A stretch of DNA of 64,000 nucleotides, taken from Georgenia ruanii. GTDB lineage: Bacteria > Actinomycetota > Actinomycetes > Actinomycetales > Actinomycetaceae. This document shows, piece after piece, positions 31,819 to 41,873 of the stretch. Where the stretch lies: contig NZ_VUKE01000019.1 of the NCBI RefSeq assembly GCF_009193175.1, forward strand, positions 19,837-83,836. The letters are read 5' to 3'. Position 1 is the first letter of the stretch, and every line of letters starts with the position of its first letter. Position numbers and translations under genes: made by a program. The notes under the pieces were generated by a model that worked only from the letters and a program-made list of their open reading frames with translations, was not told the origin of the DNA and ran no database searches.

Positions 31819-34404
31819 GTGAGCAGCACCCGACGCCGGCAGCAGCAGCGGCGCAGGGCCGCGATCATCGCCCTGGTCGTCGCCCTGGCCCTCGTACTGC
31901 CCTTCCTCCTGCCGCTGGTCGGGGCGGCGGCCGCCACGCCGGCCGCCGCGGCGACGGCGCGGCCCGCGGTGGCGCCGGCCGGCGCGGCAACACCGGCGAC
32001 CGCGCCCGCCGGCACCCCGCCGCGCACGCAGCCGGTCCTCGCCGGCCCGGACGCCCCGGTCGTCGTCATCGGCACCGCCGGGGTGCGCTGGGAGGACCTG
32101 TCCTCCCTGGCCACGCCGAACATGTGGGGCCTCGCCCAGCACGGGGCCAGCGCCAACCTGGTGGTGCGCTCGGTGCGCTCCTCCACCTGCCCGGCGGACG
32201 GCTGGCTCGCCCTCTCGGCCGGCCGCCGCGCCGCCGACGTGCCGATGGAGCAGTACGGCACCTGCCGCCACCTGGACGAGGCGGACCAGGACGGCGCCGT
32301 CCCCGGCTGGTCGGACTACCTCGAGGCCGCCGGCGCCGCCTCCTACGACGCCACCCCCGGGCTGCTCGGCGACACCCTGAGCCGGGCCGGCGTGCCCACG
32401 GTCGCCGTCGGCCCCGGCGCCGCGATCGCGCTGGCCACCTCGGCCGGCGCGGTGGCCGGCGACCACATCTACGCCTCCACCAGCTCCCCGCGCCTGCAGG
32501 ACCAGGTGGCCCAGGCGCTGCCCGGCAAGGCGCTCGCCGTCGTCGACGTCGGCGCGGTGCGCGACCGCAACCGCCCGCTCGTGCCCGCGCCCAGCGACGC
32601 CCCGAGCGGCACCGGCCCGCTGACCGAGCCCGCGCCCGCGGAGACCCCGAGCCTGCCCGCGGAGGAGGCGTGGCTGCTCAAGTCCCCCGAGCGCGGCCTA
32701 CAGGTCGCGGCGCTGGACGCGCGCGTGGGGGCGGTGCTCGCCGCCGTCCGCGAGACCGCCCCGGACGCGACCGTCCTGCTCGCCTCGGTGGCCGACTCCG
32801 GGTCGGTCGCCCTCATGCAGCTGCTCACCGGCGACGGCCCGGCGCTGCCGCCGATCTCCGCCGACGGCGCCGTGTTCGACACCCGCTCCACCCGCCAGCC
32901 CGGCATGGTCCAGTCCACCGACCTCACGCCCACCCTGCTGGCGATGCTCGGCCTGGACGTCCCGGCGGGCCTGGCCGGCGCGCCGCTGGGCGTCACCGCG
33001 GACGGGCGCTCCGGCCCGGCCCGCGTGGCGGCCCTGGACGACACCAACCGCCACGCGGTGGAGGTCAAGGCCCTGGTGGGCCCGTTCTACTCCGCGCTGG
33101 TCCTCGTCAACCTGCTGCTCTACGGCGTGGTCACGTTCGGGCTGAACCGCCGGATGCTCGACGGCGCGGCGGCGCGGCTGGAGGGGCACGGGCCCACCCG
33201 CGCCCGGATCGCCCGGGCGCTGCGCTCGCGCCGGCCGGCCCCGCTGCTGCGCACGCTGCGCTGGGCCGCGGTGATCATCGGCGCCGTGCCGGTGGCGTCC
33301 TACCTCACCAACCTCCTGCCGTGGTGGCGCGCCGACAGCCCCGCCAGCGCGGTGTACGCGTACACCCTGGCCCTCGCCGTCGTCATCGCCGCGGTGGCGC
33401 TGGCCGGGCCGTGGCGGCGCCGGCTGCTCGCGCCGGTCGGCGTCGTCGCCGGCCTGACCACCGTGGTGCTGGCCGTGGACGTCCTCACCGGCGCCCGGCT
33501 GCAGGTCTCCTCGCTCATGGGCATCCAGCCCCAGGTGGGCGGGCGGTTCTACGGGTTCAACAACTCCTCGTTCTCCCTCTTCGCCGCCGCCGCCATCCTC
33601 GTGGCCCTGTGCCTGAGCGACCCGCTGGTGCGGCACGGGCGACGGCGCTGGGCCGCGGCGGTCATCGCCGTCATCGGCCTCGTCGCCACGGTGCTCGACG
33701 GCGCCCCGTCGATCGGGGCGGACTTCGGCGGCCCGCCGGCGCTCATCCCCGGCTTCCTCGTGCTCGCGCTGCTCGCGATGGGCGTCCGGCTGACCTGGCG
33801 ACGGGTGCTGCTCGTCCTCGGCGTCACCGCGGTGGCGGCGCTGAGCTTCTCGGTGATCGACTGGCTGCGCCCGCCGTCCGAGCGCTCCCACCTGGGCCGC
33901 TTCGTCGAGACGGTGCTCGACGGCGGCCTGTGGTCCGTCATCACCCGCAAGGCCTCGCAGAACCTCGCCAACCTGTTCGGCTCGACGCTGACCCTGCTGG
34001 TGATCGGCGGGATCATCGTCGTGGTCGTCCTGCTCACCCGGCCGCTGCGCCGCGAGCGCCAGGGCGAGTCCAGCTACGGGTGGCTCACCGGCGGGGACAC
34101 CATCGGGCGCATCGACCGCGACGCCGTCATGCTGCGCCCGACGCTGGTGGCGCTGGGCACCTGCTTCGCGCTGGCCTTCGCGGTGAACGACTCCGGCATC
34201 GTGCTGCCGGCCATCGGCATCTCCATGGCGGTGCCGCTGCTGGTGGCGGTGGTGACCGGGTGGCTGCTCGTGCACGGCGTGGCCGAGGGCGGCGAGCGGC
34301 CGGAGGCCGGGCCGGGCGCGGACGGCCGGGGCGGGGGCACCGAGCCCGTGCCCGGGCCCGGCGAGGGCGCTCAGCCCTCGGGCGAGGTGGCCCAGGCGCG
34401 GTAG
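31819..34404 (+). CDS. Large polytopic membrane protein with extracytoplasmic alkaline-phosphatase-like domain
   Basis: An 861-aa protein from the leaderless GTG. A signal-anchor at residues 14-35 (AAIIALVVALALVLPFLLPLV) is followed by an Ala/Pro/Thr-rich linker. A 300-residue extracytoplasmic domain resembles the alkaline phosphatase/phosphodiesterase fold (APVVVIGTAGVRWEDL, CPADGWLALSAGRRA, VDVGAVRDRN, STDLTPTLLAMLGL). About ten further membrane segments run from residue 415 to 835. The metal ligands of true phosphatases are not clearly complete. I recall similar proteins as actinobacterial hypotheticals next to envelope glycosyltransferases. It overlaps the convergent GT2 gene by 34 bp. 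A role in envelope polymer modification is inference. Confidence 0.72.
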   Translation: MSSTRRRQQQRRRAAIIALVVALALVLPFLLPLVGAAAATPAAAATARPAVAPAGAATPATAPAGTPPRTQPVLAGPDAPVVVIGTAGVRWEDLSSLATPNMWGLAQHGASANLVVRSVRSSTCPADGWLALSAGRRAADVPMEQYGTCRHLDEADQDGAVPGWSDYLEAAGAASYDATPGLLGDTLSRAGVPTVAVGPGAAIALATSAGAVAGDHIYASTSSPRLQDQVAQALPGKALAVVDVGAVRDRNRPLVPAPSDAPSGTGPLTEPAPAETPSLPAEEAWLLKSPERGLQVAALDARVGAVLAAVRETAPDATVLLASVADSGSVALMQLLTGDGPALPPISADGAVFDTRSTRQPGMVQSTDLTPTLLAMLGLDVPAGLAGAPLGVTADGRSGPARVAALDDTNRHAVEVKALVGPFYSALVLVNLLLYGVVTFGLNRRMLDGAAARLEGHGPTRARIARALRSRRPAPLLRTLRWAAVIIGAVPVASYLTNLLPWWRADSPASAVYAYTLALAVVIAAVALAGPWRRRLLAPVGVVAGLTTVVLAVDVLTGARLQVSSLMGIQPQVGGRFYGFNNSSFSLFAAAAILVALCLSDPLVRHGRRRWAAAVIAVIGLVATVLDGAPSIGADFGGPPALIPGFLVLALLAMGVRLTWRRVLLVLGVTAVAALSFSVIDWLRPPSERSHLGRFVETVLDGGLWSVITRKASQNLANLFGSTLTLLVIGGIIVVVVLLTRPLRRERQGESSYGWLTGGDTIGRIDRDAVMLRPTLVALGTCFALAFAVNDSGIVLPAIGISMAVPLLVAVVTGWLLVHGVAEGGERPEAGPGADGRGGGTEPVPGPGEGAQPSGEVAQAR

Positions 34405-35177
34405 GGCCGGCCGGGCTTCTGGCGGGCCGCGTCGTCGCCGCGGCGCGAGGCCGGCACGCGCACCCCGCGCAGCCGCCGGGTGTTGACCGCCAGGGCGACG
34501 TCGCGGTACTGCGCGCCGCGGTGCAGCTGGCCGGCGAGGTCGTTGCGGGAGGGCCGGTGCCGCAGGTCGCAGGGCACCTCCATGACGGTCAGGCCGGCGA
34601 CGAGCAGGTCGATGGTCATCCCGGTCTCCACGCCCCAGCCGCGCGAGAGCGGGCTCGCGGCCTCGAACGCGGCGCGGGTGAGGCAGCGCTGCCCGGACAG
34701 CGGCTGGGTGGGGTTCCAGCCGGTGGCCCGGGCGATGGACCGGCGCGCGAGGCCGGTGACGATGCCGCGGCCGCCGGCGCCGGGCTGGGGCGGCAGCACG
34801 GCGATGCTGCAGTCGGCCCGGCCCTCGAGCACCGGGGGGACCAGCGGCGCGGTCGCGACGGCGGTCTCGCCCAGGTCGGCGTCGAGGAAGAGGAGTAGTC
34901 GCGGGGGCCGGCCCTCGACGTCGCGCATGGCGACGACGGAGGCGCCGGTCTCCATGGCGGAGGCCTTGCCGCGGTTGACCGAGTGGCGCACGACGACGGC
35001 GCCGGCGGCGCGGGCGGCGTGCTGGGTGTCGTCCTCGGAGCCGTCGTCGACGACGAGCACGAGGTCGACGTGAGGGATGGCCCGGGCGGCGCGGACGGTG
35101 CCGGCGATCCGGTCCACCTCGTCCTTGGCGGGGATGACGACGGCGACCCGCTGGGACCTCGCTCCTGCCTGCCTCAC
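34371..35177 (-). CDS. Family 2 glycosyltransferase
   Basis: A 268-aa GT-A enzyme. It starts MRQAGARSQRVAVVIPAKDEVDRIAGTVRA, with VLVVDDGSEDDTQHAARAAGA (the DD-donor site), RHSVNRGKASAMETG, LLFLDADLGET (DXD) and PLSGQRCLTRAAFEAA with GWGVETGMTIDLLVAG. It lacks membrane helices. Related enzymes make glucosyl-3-phosphoglycerate or polyprenyl-phosphate sugars; the SGQR and E-GMTID motifs recall the glucosyl-3-phosphoglycerate synthase/dolichyl-phosphate group, but the substrate is not certain. The GTG start has TAGGGT 6 nt upstream. Its 3' end overlaps the convergent membrane protein gene by 34 bp. Confidence 0.83.
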   Translation of the reverse strand: MRQAGARSQRVAVVIPAKDEVDRIAGTVRAARAIPHVDLVLVVDDGSEDDTQHAARAAGAVVVRHSVNRGKASAMETGASVVAMRDVEGRPPRLLLFLDADLGETAVATAPLVPPVLEGRADCSIAVLPPQPGAGGRGIVTGLARRSIARATGWNPTQPLSGQRCLTRAAFEAASPLSRGWGVETGMTIDLLVAGLTVMEVPCDLRHRPSRNDLAGQLHRGAQYRDVALAVNTRRLRGVRVPASRRGDDAARQKPGRPYRAWATSPEG

Positions 35178-35183
35178 GGGGCC

Positions 35184-35189
35184 ACCCTA
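35184..35189 (-). promoter_or_regulatory. -10 element of probable leaderless glycosyltransferase promoter
   Basis: TAGGGT on the minus strand lies 6 nt before the GTG start at 35177, with no ribosome site between. Confidence 0.5.
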
Positions 35190-35308
35190 TCCTCGGTCTC
35201 GACCCGAGGTGCACCGCGTCCGGATGAGGCCTTGACCACCGCATGACTCAGGGGAGGCGATCCGCGAGGCTGCGGCATGTCCGGCCCGGCGTGCGCGGAG
35301 CAGGCACG

Positions 35309-35401
35309 GCCGCTGCGTGATCGGGGGAGCCGCGGCCGCTGCGTGACCGGGCAGCCGCGCCCGCTGCGTGGTCGGGCAGCCGCGCCCGCTACCTGACCGG
35401 G
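35309..35401. repeat. 25-bp tandem repeat, about 3.7 copies, non-coding
   Basis: Copies begin at 35309 (26 bp), 35335 (25 bp), 35360 (25 bp) and 35385 (partial). The unit reads CCGCTGCGTGACCGGGCAGC plus CGCGC, with single-base changes. The array ends at the 3' end of the MarR gene and occupies most of the gap between it and the glycosyltransferase promoter. Confidence 0.8.
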
Positions 35402-35405
35402 AGGG

Positions 35406-35885
35406 TCACCGGCCGGGTTGGCGGTTGGCGTGGTAGAGGTCCGTCATGGCGTCCGCGACGAGCCCGGCCCGTTCGGGGCCGAGGACGTCGACGACCCGGG
35501 ACCGGTTGACCTCCGCGACGAGACGGCTCAGCTCGTCCGCGACGTCGCTCCCGCCGCTCGTGAGCTCGAGGAACGTCACCCGACGGTCGTCCGCGCAGGG
35601 CACCCGGACGACCAGGCCGCGTCGGGTGAGCCTGTCCGCGATCTTCGTGAAGCCGCCGGTGGTGAAGGCAGCGGCGCGCGCGAGCTTGGCCATCGGCACC
35701 CGGTGCTCGGGGTGGCGGTGCAGGTTGAGCAGCGTCTCCGTCTCCGCCTCGTTCAGCGAGAAGGCGGCCTTGATGGCGTCGTGGATCGCCTGGTTGGTCG
35801 CCTGGAAACCCTGGATGACACGCCCCCACAGCTCGACGGACGCCCGATCGTCGAGCGGCGGCGACGCCTTGGTCGGTGGGGTCAT
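35406..35885 (-). CDS. MarR-family transcriptional regulator
   Basis: A 159-aa winged-helix regulator. The DNA-binding part contains FSLNEAETETLLNLHRHPEHRVPMAKLARAAAFTTGGFTKIADRLTRRGLVVRVPCADDRRVTFLELT, the canonical MarR recognition helix and wing (DDRR). I chose the ATG at 35885, which has GGAG 6 nt upstream; an ATG four codons earlier lacks a ribosome site. It is divergent from the secreted glucose dehydrogenase gene, 475 bp away. A candidate operator overlaps that gene's -35, so it probably regulates it, and possibly itself. The inducer is unknown. Confidence 0.9.
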   Translation of the reverse strand: MTPPTKASPPLDDRASVELWGRVIQGFQATNQAIHDAIKAAFSLNEAETETLLNLHRHPEHRVPMAKLARAAAFTTGGFTKIADRLTRRGLVVRVPCADDRRVTFLELTSGGSDVADELSRLVAEVNRSRVVDVLGPERAGLVADAMTDLYHANRQPGR

Positions 35886-36360
35886 CGGAAGCTCCATCCA
35901 TCACGAGTGCCGCCCCCTGCAGCGCCAAGATACTTAGCACGCAAGCAGGTTGCGAGACAGAGGGCCCTGGCGTCCACCGTCGCAGCCCGCGCCCGCCTCG
36001 AGCGGCGACCCGGCACATCCTGCTCCCGAGCGCCCCCGAGCGGGCGCCGAGGCGGCCGAGAGCGTGGCGGCAGGACTCACTTCGCGCACCCCGACCAACG
36101 CGGTCGCCGCCGTCTTACACGCCTTCCGACGGCACACCGTGCGGCGCCAAGCGCGGCACACGACCCAACCCGGTGGACCCACTCTCACCCCTTCTTAGTT
36201 AAGTTGTCAACCACTTTCTTGGAAGGTTACGGTGACGGCGTCGCTCCACCCGGAGCGGCCACCGGGCACGATTCGCCGCCCGATCGGCGCGAGAACTCGG
36301 TGGTAAGTCCGGTCCCGGCAGCTCCTGCCGAGATCCTTCTGGGAAGGCACAACCACGCCC
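35886..36360. other. 475-bp intergenic region between marR and the glucose dehydrogenase gene
   Basis: No credible gene was seen. Next to marR, a CTTAGC word lies at about 35934-35939. Toward the dehydrogenase lie the promoter and palindrome described separately, and a leader of about 120 nt (36240-36360). The leader can form small hairpins, for example CGGCAGCTCCTGCCG at about 36325-36339. I could not match it to a known riboswitch. The central part (35960-36190) is compositionally ordinary. Confidence 0.5.
36194..36233 (+). promoter_or_regulatory. Glucose dehydrogenase promoter with overlapping MarR-type operator
   Basis: TTGTCA (36204-36209) and TACGGT (36228-36233) are 18 bp apart. The palindrome GTTG-T-CAAC (36203-36211) covers the -35, and TTAGTTAA just upstream is also near-palindromic. 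The whole word TTAGTTAAGTTGTCAAC is of the kind bound by MarR proteins. The divergent marR gene makes repression plausible; binding is inferred. Confidence 0.55.
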
Positions 36361-37815
36361 ATGCGACCCCGTCCGCTCCTGACCGCCGCCCTGACAACCT
36401 TGTCCGCCCTGGCGGTGGCCACCCCCGCCCTCGCCACCGCGGCGCTGCCCAACGATGGGGGCAGCGGCACCACCCAGGCCGCGGCCGTCTCGGAGGACTT
36501 CACCAAGAAGGTGCTCACCACCGGCCTGGCCGACCCCTTCGAGGTGCTCTACGGCCCCGGCGGGAAGCTGTGGGTCACCGAGCGCACCGGTGGCCGCGTC
36601 ACCCAGGTCGACCCCGCCACCGGGGAGAAGACGACGATCCTGACCATCGACGGCGTCATGACCACCGCCGGCGAGCAGGACGGCCTGCTCGGCATGGCCC
36701 TGCACCCGGACCTGCTCAAGGACAACAAGAAGAAGAACCAGTACGTCTACCTGTCCTACACCTACGACGGTGGCGGCACGGGCCCCGCCGGGGAGGAGCT
36801 CGACCGGCGCCAGCGGCTGGTGCGCTACACCTACGACGCCACCAGCAACACCCTCGTGGAGCCGACGACCCTGATCGAGGGCATGCCCGCCAGCGACGAC
36901 CACAACTCCGGGCGCCTCGTCTTCGGCCCCGACAGCAAGCTCTACTACACGATCGGTGACCGCGGGAACAACCAGGACCTCAACGCCTACAAGCCCAACG
37001 AGGCCCAGCGCCTGCCCACCCAGGACGAGGTCGACGCGAAGGACTGGACCGCCTACCAGGGCAAGACCCTGCGCCTGAACCTCGACGGCTCCGTCCCCAA
37101 GGACAACCCCAAGCTCGACGGCGTGAAGAGCCACGTCTACACCTACGGCCACCGCAACCCCCAGGGGCTGACGTTCGCCAACGGCAAGCTCTACTCCTCC
37201 GAGCAGGGCCCCAAGAGCGACGACGAGCTCAACCTCCTCAAGGCCGGCGGCAACTACGGCTGGCCCTACGTCTCGGGATACAAGGACGACCAGGCCTACG
37301 TCTTCGGTGACTGGTCCGCCGGCACCACGCTGCCCTACGACGGGTTCAACATCCCCGACGAGGTCCCCCAGTACTTCGAGCACGACTTCACCGCCGCCAA
37401 CTTCGTCGAGCCGCTGCGCACGTACTTCACCGTCGCCGACAATCACGATTTCAAGGGCGACGACTGCGACACCTCCGGGCTGTACTTCATCTGCTACCCG
37501 ACCATTGCCCCCTCCAGCCTGGAGCACTACGACGCGACGGCCATCCCGGGCTGGGAGAACTCCCTGCTCATGCCCACCCTCAAGAGCGGCGAGCTCTTCC
37601 GCGTCGACCTGACCGACGACGGCGAGAAGGTCGGCGACTCCCAGCGGCTGTTCCGCTCCGTCAACCGCTACCGCGACACCGCCATCAGCCCCGACGGCGC
37701 CACCATCATCGTGGCCACCGACTCCGCCGGCCTCGCCCGGGGCACCGACGGTGACTCCACCAACGAGCTCGAGAACCCCGGCTCCCTGCTCACCTTCACC
37801 TACACCGGCAGGTAG
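36361..37815 (+). CDS. gdhB: Secreted soluble PQQ-dependent glucose dehydrogenase (sGDH type)
   Basis: A 484-aa secreted six-bladed beta-propeller. The signal peptide is residues 1-27 (LLTAALTTLSALAVATPALA, cut near ALA-TA). It follows the Acinetobacter soluble glucose dehydrogenase closely as I recall it: DDHNSGRLVFGPDSKLYYTIGD with the catalytic His at 181, GKTLRLNLDGSVPKDNP, HRNPQGL, SEQGPKSDDELN, GGNYGWP and NRYRD near the C-terminus. It oxidises glucose and other aldoses to lactones using PQQ and calcium (EC 1.1.5.2). Length equals the Acinetobacter enzyme. No PQQ synthesis genes occur in the window, so PQQ must come from elsewhere. Gluconate uptake and kinase genes lie 12 kb away. Confidence 0.88.
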   Translation: MRPRPLLTAALTTLSALAVATPALATAALPNDGGSGTTQAAAVSEDFTKKVLTTGLADPFEVLYGPGGKLWVTERTGGRVTQVDPATGEKTTILTIDGVMTTAGEQDGLLGMALHPDLLKDNKKKNQYVYLSYTYDGGGTGPAGEELDRRQRLVRYTYDATSNTLVEPTTLIEGMPASDDHNSGRLVFGPDSKLYYTIGDRGNNQDLNAYKPNEAQRLPTQDEVDAKDWTAYQGKTLRLNLDGSVPKDNPKLDGVKSHVYTYGHRNPQGLTFANGKLYSSEQGPKSDDELNLLKAGGNYGWPYVSGYKDDQAYVFGDWSAGTTLPYDGFNIPDEVPQYFEHDFTAANFVEPLRTYFTVADNHDFKGDDCDTSGLYFICYPTIAPSSLEHYDATAIPGWENSLLMPTLKSGELFRVDLTDDGEKVGDSQRLFRSVNRYRDTAISPDGATIIVATDSAGLARGTDGDSTNELENPGSLLTFTYTGR

Positions 37816-37876
37816 TAGGCAGGAACCGGCTCCGGCAGGTTGCGGCCCTTCCCAGGGACAGCACGCCGGACGAGGA

Positions 37877-37917
37877 CCAACGGCCGTCGCCCCGACATCC
37901 GGGGCGACGGCCGTTGG
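37877..37917. terminator. Bidirectional hairpin terminator
   Basis: A perfect 17-bp stem (CCAACGGCCGTCGCCCC and complement) has a 7-nt loop. It lies between the convergent ends of the glucose dehydrogenase and DUF5926 genes. Confidence 0.85.
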
Positions 37918-37930
37918 CCGCATCAGCGCA

Positions 37931-38800
37931 TCAGCGCAGGCTCACCTGGCGGGAGACGATGCCGGCGCGGGCGCGACGCTCGTCGGCGGTGAGCGGCGCA
38001 TCGGTGGCCAAGGCTTCCTCGAGCTTCTTCTCGAAGGCCTGCAGCGGCCCGGCGATCTCCTCGGCCTCGGTGCCCGGCGCCAGTTCCCACACCGGGATGA
38101 GGATGCCGCAGGCGCGGAAGGCGCCGATGAACTTCGAGCCGTCGTCGATGGCGGACGCGCGGTCGGCGTGCAGGCGGGCGATCGCGTCGAGGACGCGCTC
38201 CTGGTCCTCGGGGCGGGCCCAGCGCAGGAACTCCCGGGCACCCATGCGCACCCAGTAGGCCGACTCGACGCCGTCGATCTTGACGGTGGGGACGATCTCC
38301 TCGCTGGCGTGCTCGAGCGCGTGCGCCACGTCCGGGTCCTCGGCCGAGCCGGGGGCGAGCCAGTAGTCGAAGGTGTCGTGGACGGTGACCTCGAAGGGCA
38401 CCGTGGTGTCGAGGACGTCCTGCAGGCGCGGCCCCGGCTCCGGCAGCCCGGCGCGGGTCAGCGGCGTGCCGGGCTCGAGGTCGAGGGCGTCGAGCAGGGC
38501 GGCGGCGACGTCGCGCGAGGCGTCGCCGGAGTGCTGGGCGGTCTGCAGGGCGACGAGCACGGTGCCGTCCTCGCGGTGCAGCGCGGGCAGCGTGTCGGGC
38601 AGGAGGGTGACGAGCTGGACCTCCCGCGCGCCGTGCTCCTCCGTGGTGCGCACGGTGACCGTCGCGGCGGGGACGACCTCGCGCAGCGCGACGAGGTCGG
38701 TCTCGCCGGGCAGGCCCTCGAAGGGACGCTCGACGTAGGGGACTTCCTGGCGCTTCGGCTTCGGCGCGCCCTCGGACTTCTTGCGGCTCTTCTTACCCAT
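37931..38800 (-). CDS. DUF5926 family protein
   Basis: A 289-aa actinobacterial protein. It begins MGKKSRKKSEGAPKPKRQEVPYVERPFEGLPGETDLVALREVVPAATV, the characteristic opening of DUF5926 as recalled. Other conserved parts are FDYWLAPG, EIVPTVKIDGVESAYWVRMGAREFLRWARPED and GAFRACGILIPVWELAPG. The Lys/Arg-rich N-terminus suggests nucleic acid or ribosome contact, but the function is unknown. I chose the ATG at 38800 over the upstream in-frame TTG at 38809 because the MGKKS terminus is conserved. The TACGCT element 8 nt upstream points to a leaderless transcript. Confidence 0.82.
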   Translation of the reverse strand: MGKKSRKKSEGAPKPKRQEVPYVERPFEGLPGETDLVALREVVPAATVTVRTTEEHGAREVQLVTLLPDTLPALHREDGTVLVALQTAQHSGDASRDVAAALLDALDLEPGTPLTRAGLPEPGPRLQDVLDTTVPFEVTVHDTFDYWLAPGSAEDPDVAHALEHASEEIVPTVKIDGVESAYWVRMGAREFLRWARPEDQERVLDAIARLHADRASAIDDGSKFIGAFRACGILIPVWELAPGTEAEEIAGPLQAFEKKLEEALATDAPLTADERRARAGIVSRQVSLR

Positions 38801-38808
38801 GGGGCCCA

Positions 38809-38814
38809 AGCGTA
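38809..38814 (-). promoter_or_regulatory. -10 element of probable leaderless DUF5926 promoter
   Basis: TACGCT on the minus strand ends 8 nt before the ATG at 38800, with no purine-rich ribosome site between. Confidence 0.4.
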
Positions 38815-38903
38815 CGGGTCACGGCGGCGAGCCCCCGCGCCCGCCGCCGGGTCGTCCCGACGCCGGATGCGGTTCTTGCGAGGCTCGGCGACGCCGCGCG
38901 CGA

Positions 38904-38993
38904 GTGCCGGGCAGGCGCCGTCCGGTGGCCACGGTGCCGGGCAGGCGCCGCCCGGTGGCCACGGTGCCGGGCAGGCGCCGCCCGGTGGTCACG
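38904..38993. repeat. 30-bp tandem repeat, 3 copies, non-coding
   Basis: Three abutting 30-bp copies (38904-38933, 38934-38963, 38964-38993) start GTGCCGGGCAGGCGCCGCCC and end GGTGGCCACG, with one change in the first copy and one in the third. The array lies between the DUF5926 promoter and the end of the rhodanese gene. There are no spacers, so it is a minisatellite and not a CRISPR. Confidence 0.88.
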
Positions 38994-39033
38994 GCGCGGG
39001 GCTGGCCGCCGTCGGACGGTGGCCGCGGAGGCG

Positions 39034-39387
39034 TCAGAGGACGGTGGGGGTCCGACCGCCCTCGGCGGTGAGGGGCAGTCCCGCGGCCTGCCACTGCTTC
39101 ATGCCGCCCTCGACGTTGTAGGCGTCGTAGCCGGAGTGGTTGAGCCAGGCGGCCGAGCGGGCCGAGCGGCCGCCGGAGCGGCACACCACGAGCAGCTCGC
39201 CCTCCGGCAGCTCGTCAACCCGCGCGGGCAGCTGCCCCATGGGGATGTGCACGGCGCCCGGCGCGTGGCCGGCGTCCCACTCGTCCTGCTCGCGCACGTC
39301 CAGGAGGACGAAGCCCTCCGGGACAGGGTGCTGGGCATCGAGGTCGGCGATGGTCACCGGGGTGCCGGGGACGTCGGGAAGTGTCAT
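39034..39387 (-). CDS. Rhodanese-like domain protein
   Basis: A 117-aa single-domain rhodanese. It has [28 protein letters not shown] (the DVRE/H-A-GA-HIP signature), the active-site loop [12 protein letters not shown] with Cys69, and [20 protein letters not shown] at the end. Such proteins carry persulfide sulfur or act in sulfide and cyanide handling. The six-residue loop CRSGGR fits thiosulfate or GlpE-type sulfurtransferases. It appears monocistronic, and TACGCT 6 nt upstream suggests a leaderless transcript. Confidence 0.9.
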   Translation of the reverse strand: MTLPDVPGTPVTIADLDAQHPVPEGFVLLDVREQDEWDAGHAPGAVHIPMGQLPARVDELPEGELLVVCRSGGRSARSAAWLNHSGYDAYNVEGGMKQWQAAGLPLTAEGGRTPTVL

Positions 39388-39393
39388 GGCACC

Positions 39394-39399
39394 AGCGTA
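39394..39399 (-). promoter_or_regulatory. -10 element of probable leaderless rhodanese promoter
   Basis: TACGCT on the minus strand lies 6 nt before the ATG at 39387. Confidence 0.45.
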
Positions 39400-39575
39400 G
39401 GCAGCGGCGCCCGTGCGGGCAGGCGGACGACCCGCCGGGAGAGTACACCGGCCGGCCGCCGGCGCTGAACAGCGCGGAACTCCCGGGTGGACGGCGCGGA
39501 AAGCGCGGGCAAGACCGCCGCAGCGGCCGCCTTATCTCGGGCGTTCCCCGGGGCTCCGGTGGCAGGATCGGCACC

Positions 39576-41255
<1,680 letters not shown>

Positions 41256-41873
41256 CGCCGAGGTCGAGGCGCCAGTCGTTGGCGCGCATCATCGTGCCGA
41301 CCGGGTACTCGACCTCGACCGCGCCGAGCAGCGTGAAGCCCGCCTTGCGGCACACGGCGTTCGACGCGGCGTTGCCCACCGCGGGGATGGCGCGCACCCA
41401 CCGCCGCCGTCCCTCCTCCCGCGCCCGGTCCAGGGCCAGGACGGTGGCGCGGGTGGCGAAGCCGTGCCCCCAGCACTCCGGCCGCACGCCCAGCCGATCT
41501 CGTGGATGGGCGTGCCGTCGACCTCGTCGTCCCAGAACCCCACCGAGGCCACCGCCCGCCCGTCGAGCACGGCGACGAACATCCGCCCGCGCCCCGTGGC
41601 GGCAAGTCCGAGGTACCGCTCGTGCCGCGTGGCCAGCTTCTCCGCCGGCTCCGGCCCGCCCAGGTACCTGGTGGCCGCCTCGCTGCCCATCGTCGCGACG
41701 AGCAGCTCGAGGTCCTCCTCCGCCCACTCCCGCAGTCGCAGACCCATCCGCTTGGCTCCTCTCCCGGCGGGGCGTCGCCGCCCGCGGCCGATGCGCCACC
41801 CTGGCTGGCGGTGGACGCTAGCGGCCCGCGCCGACATCGGGGGCGGGCGGGCGCGCCCCGAGCGGACGGCCGG

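Noticed and set aside
36240..36360. Riboswitch in the glucose dehydrogenase leader
   Set aside because: The leader can form small hairpins, but I could not match it to a cobalamin, PQQ-related or other known riboswitch core.
38904..38993. CRISPR-like repeat array
   Set aside because: The 30-bp units abut directly with no spacers, and no cas genes are present.
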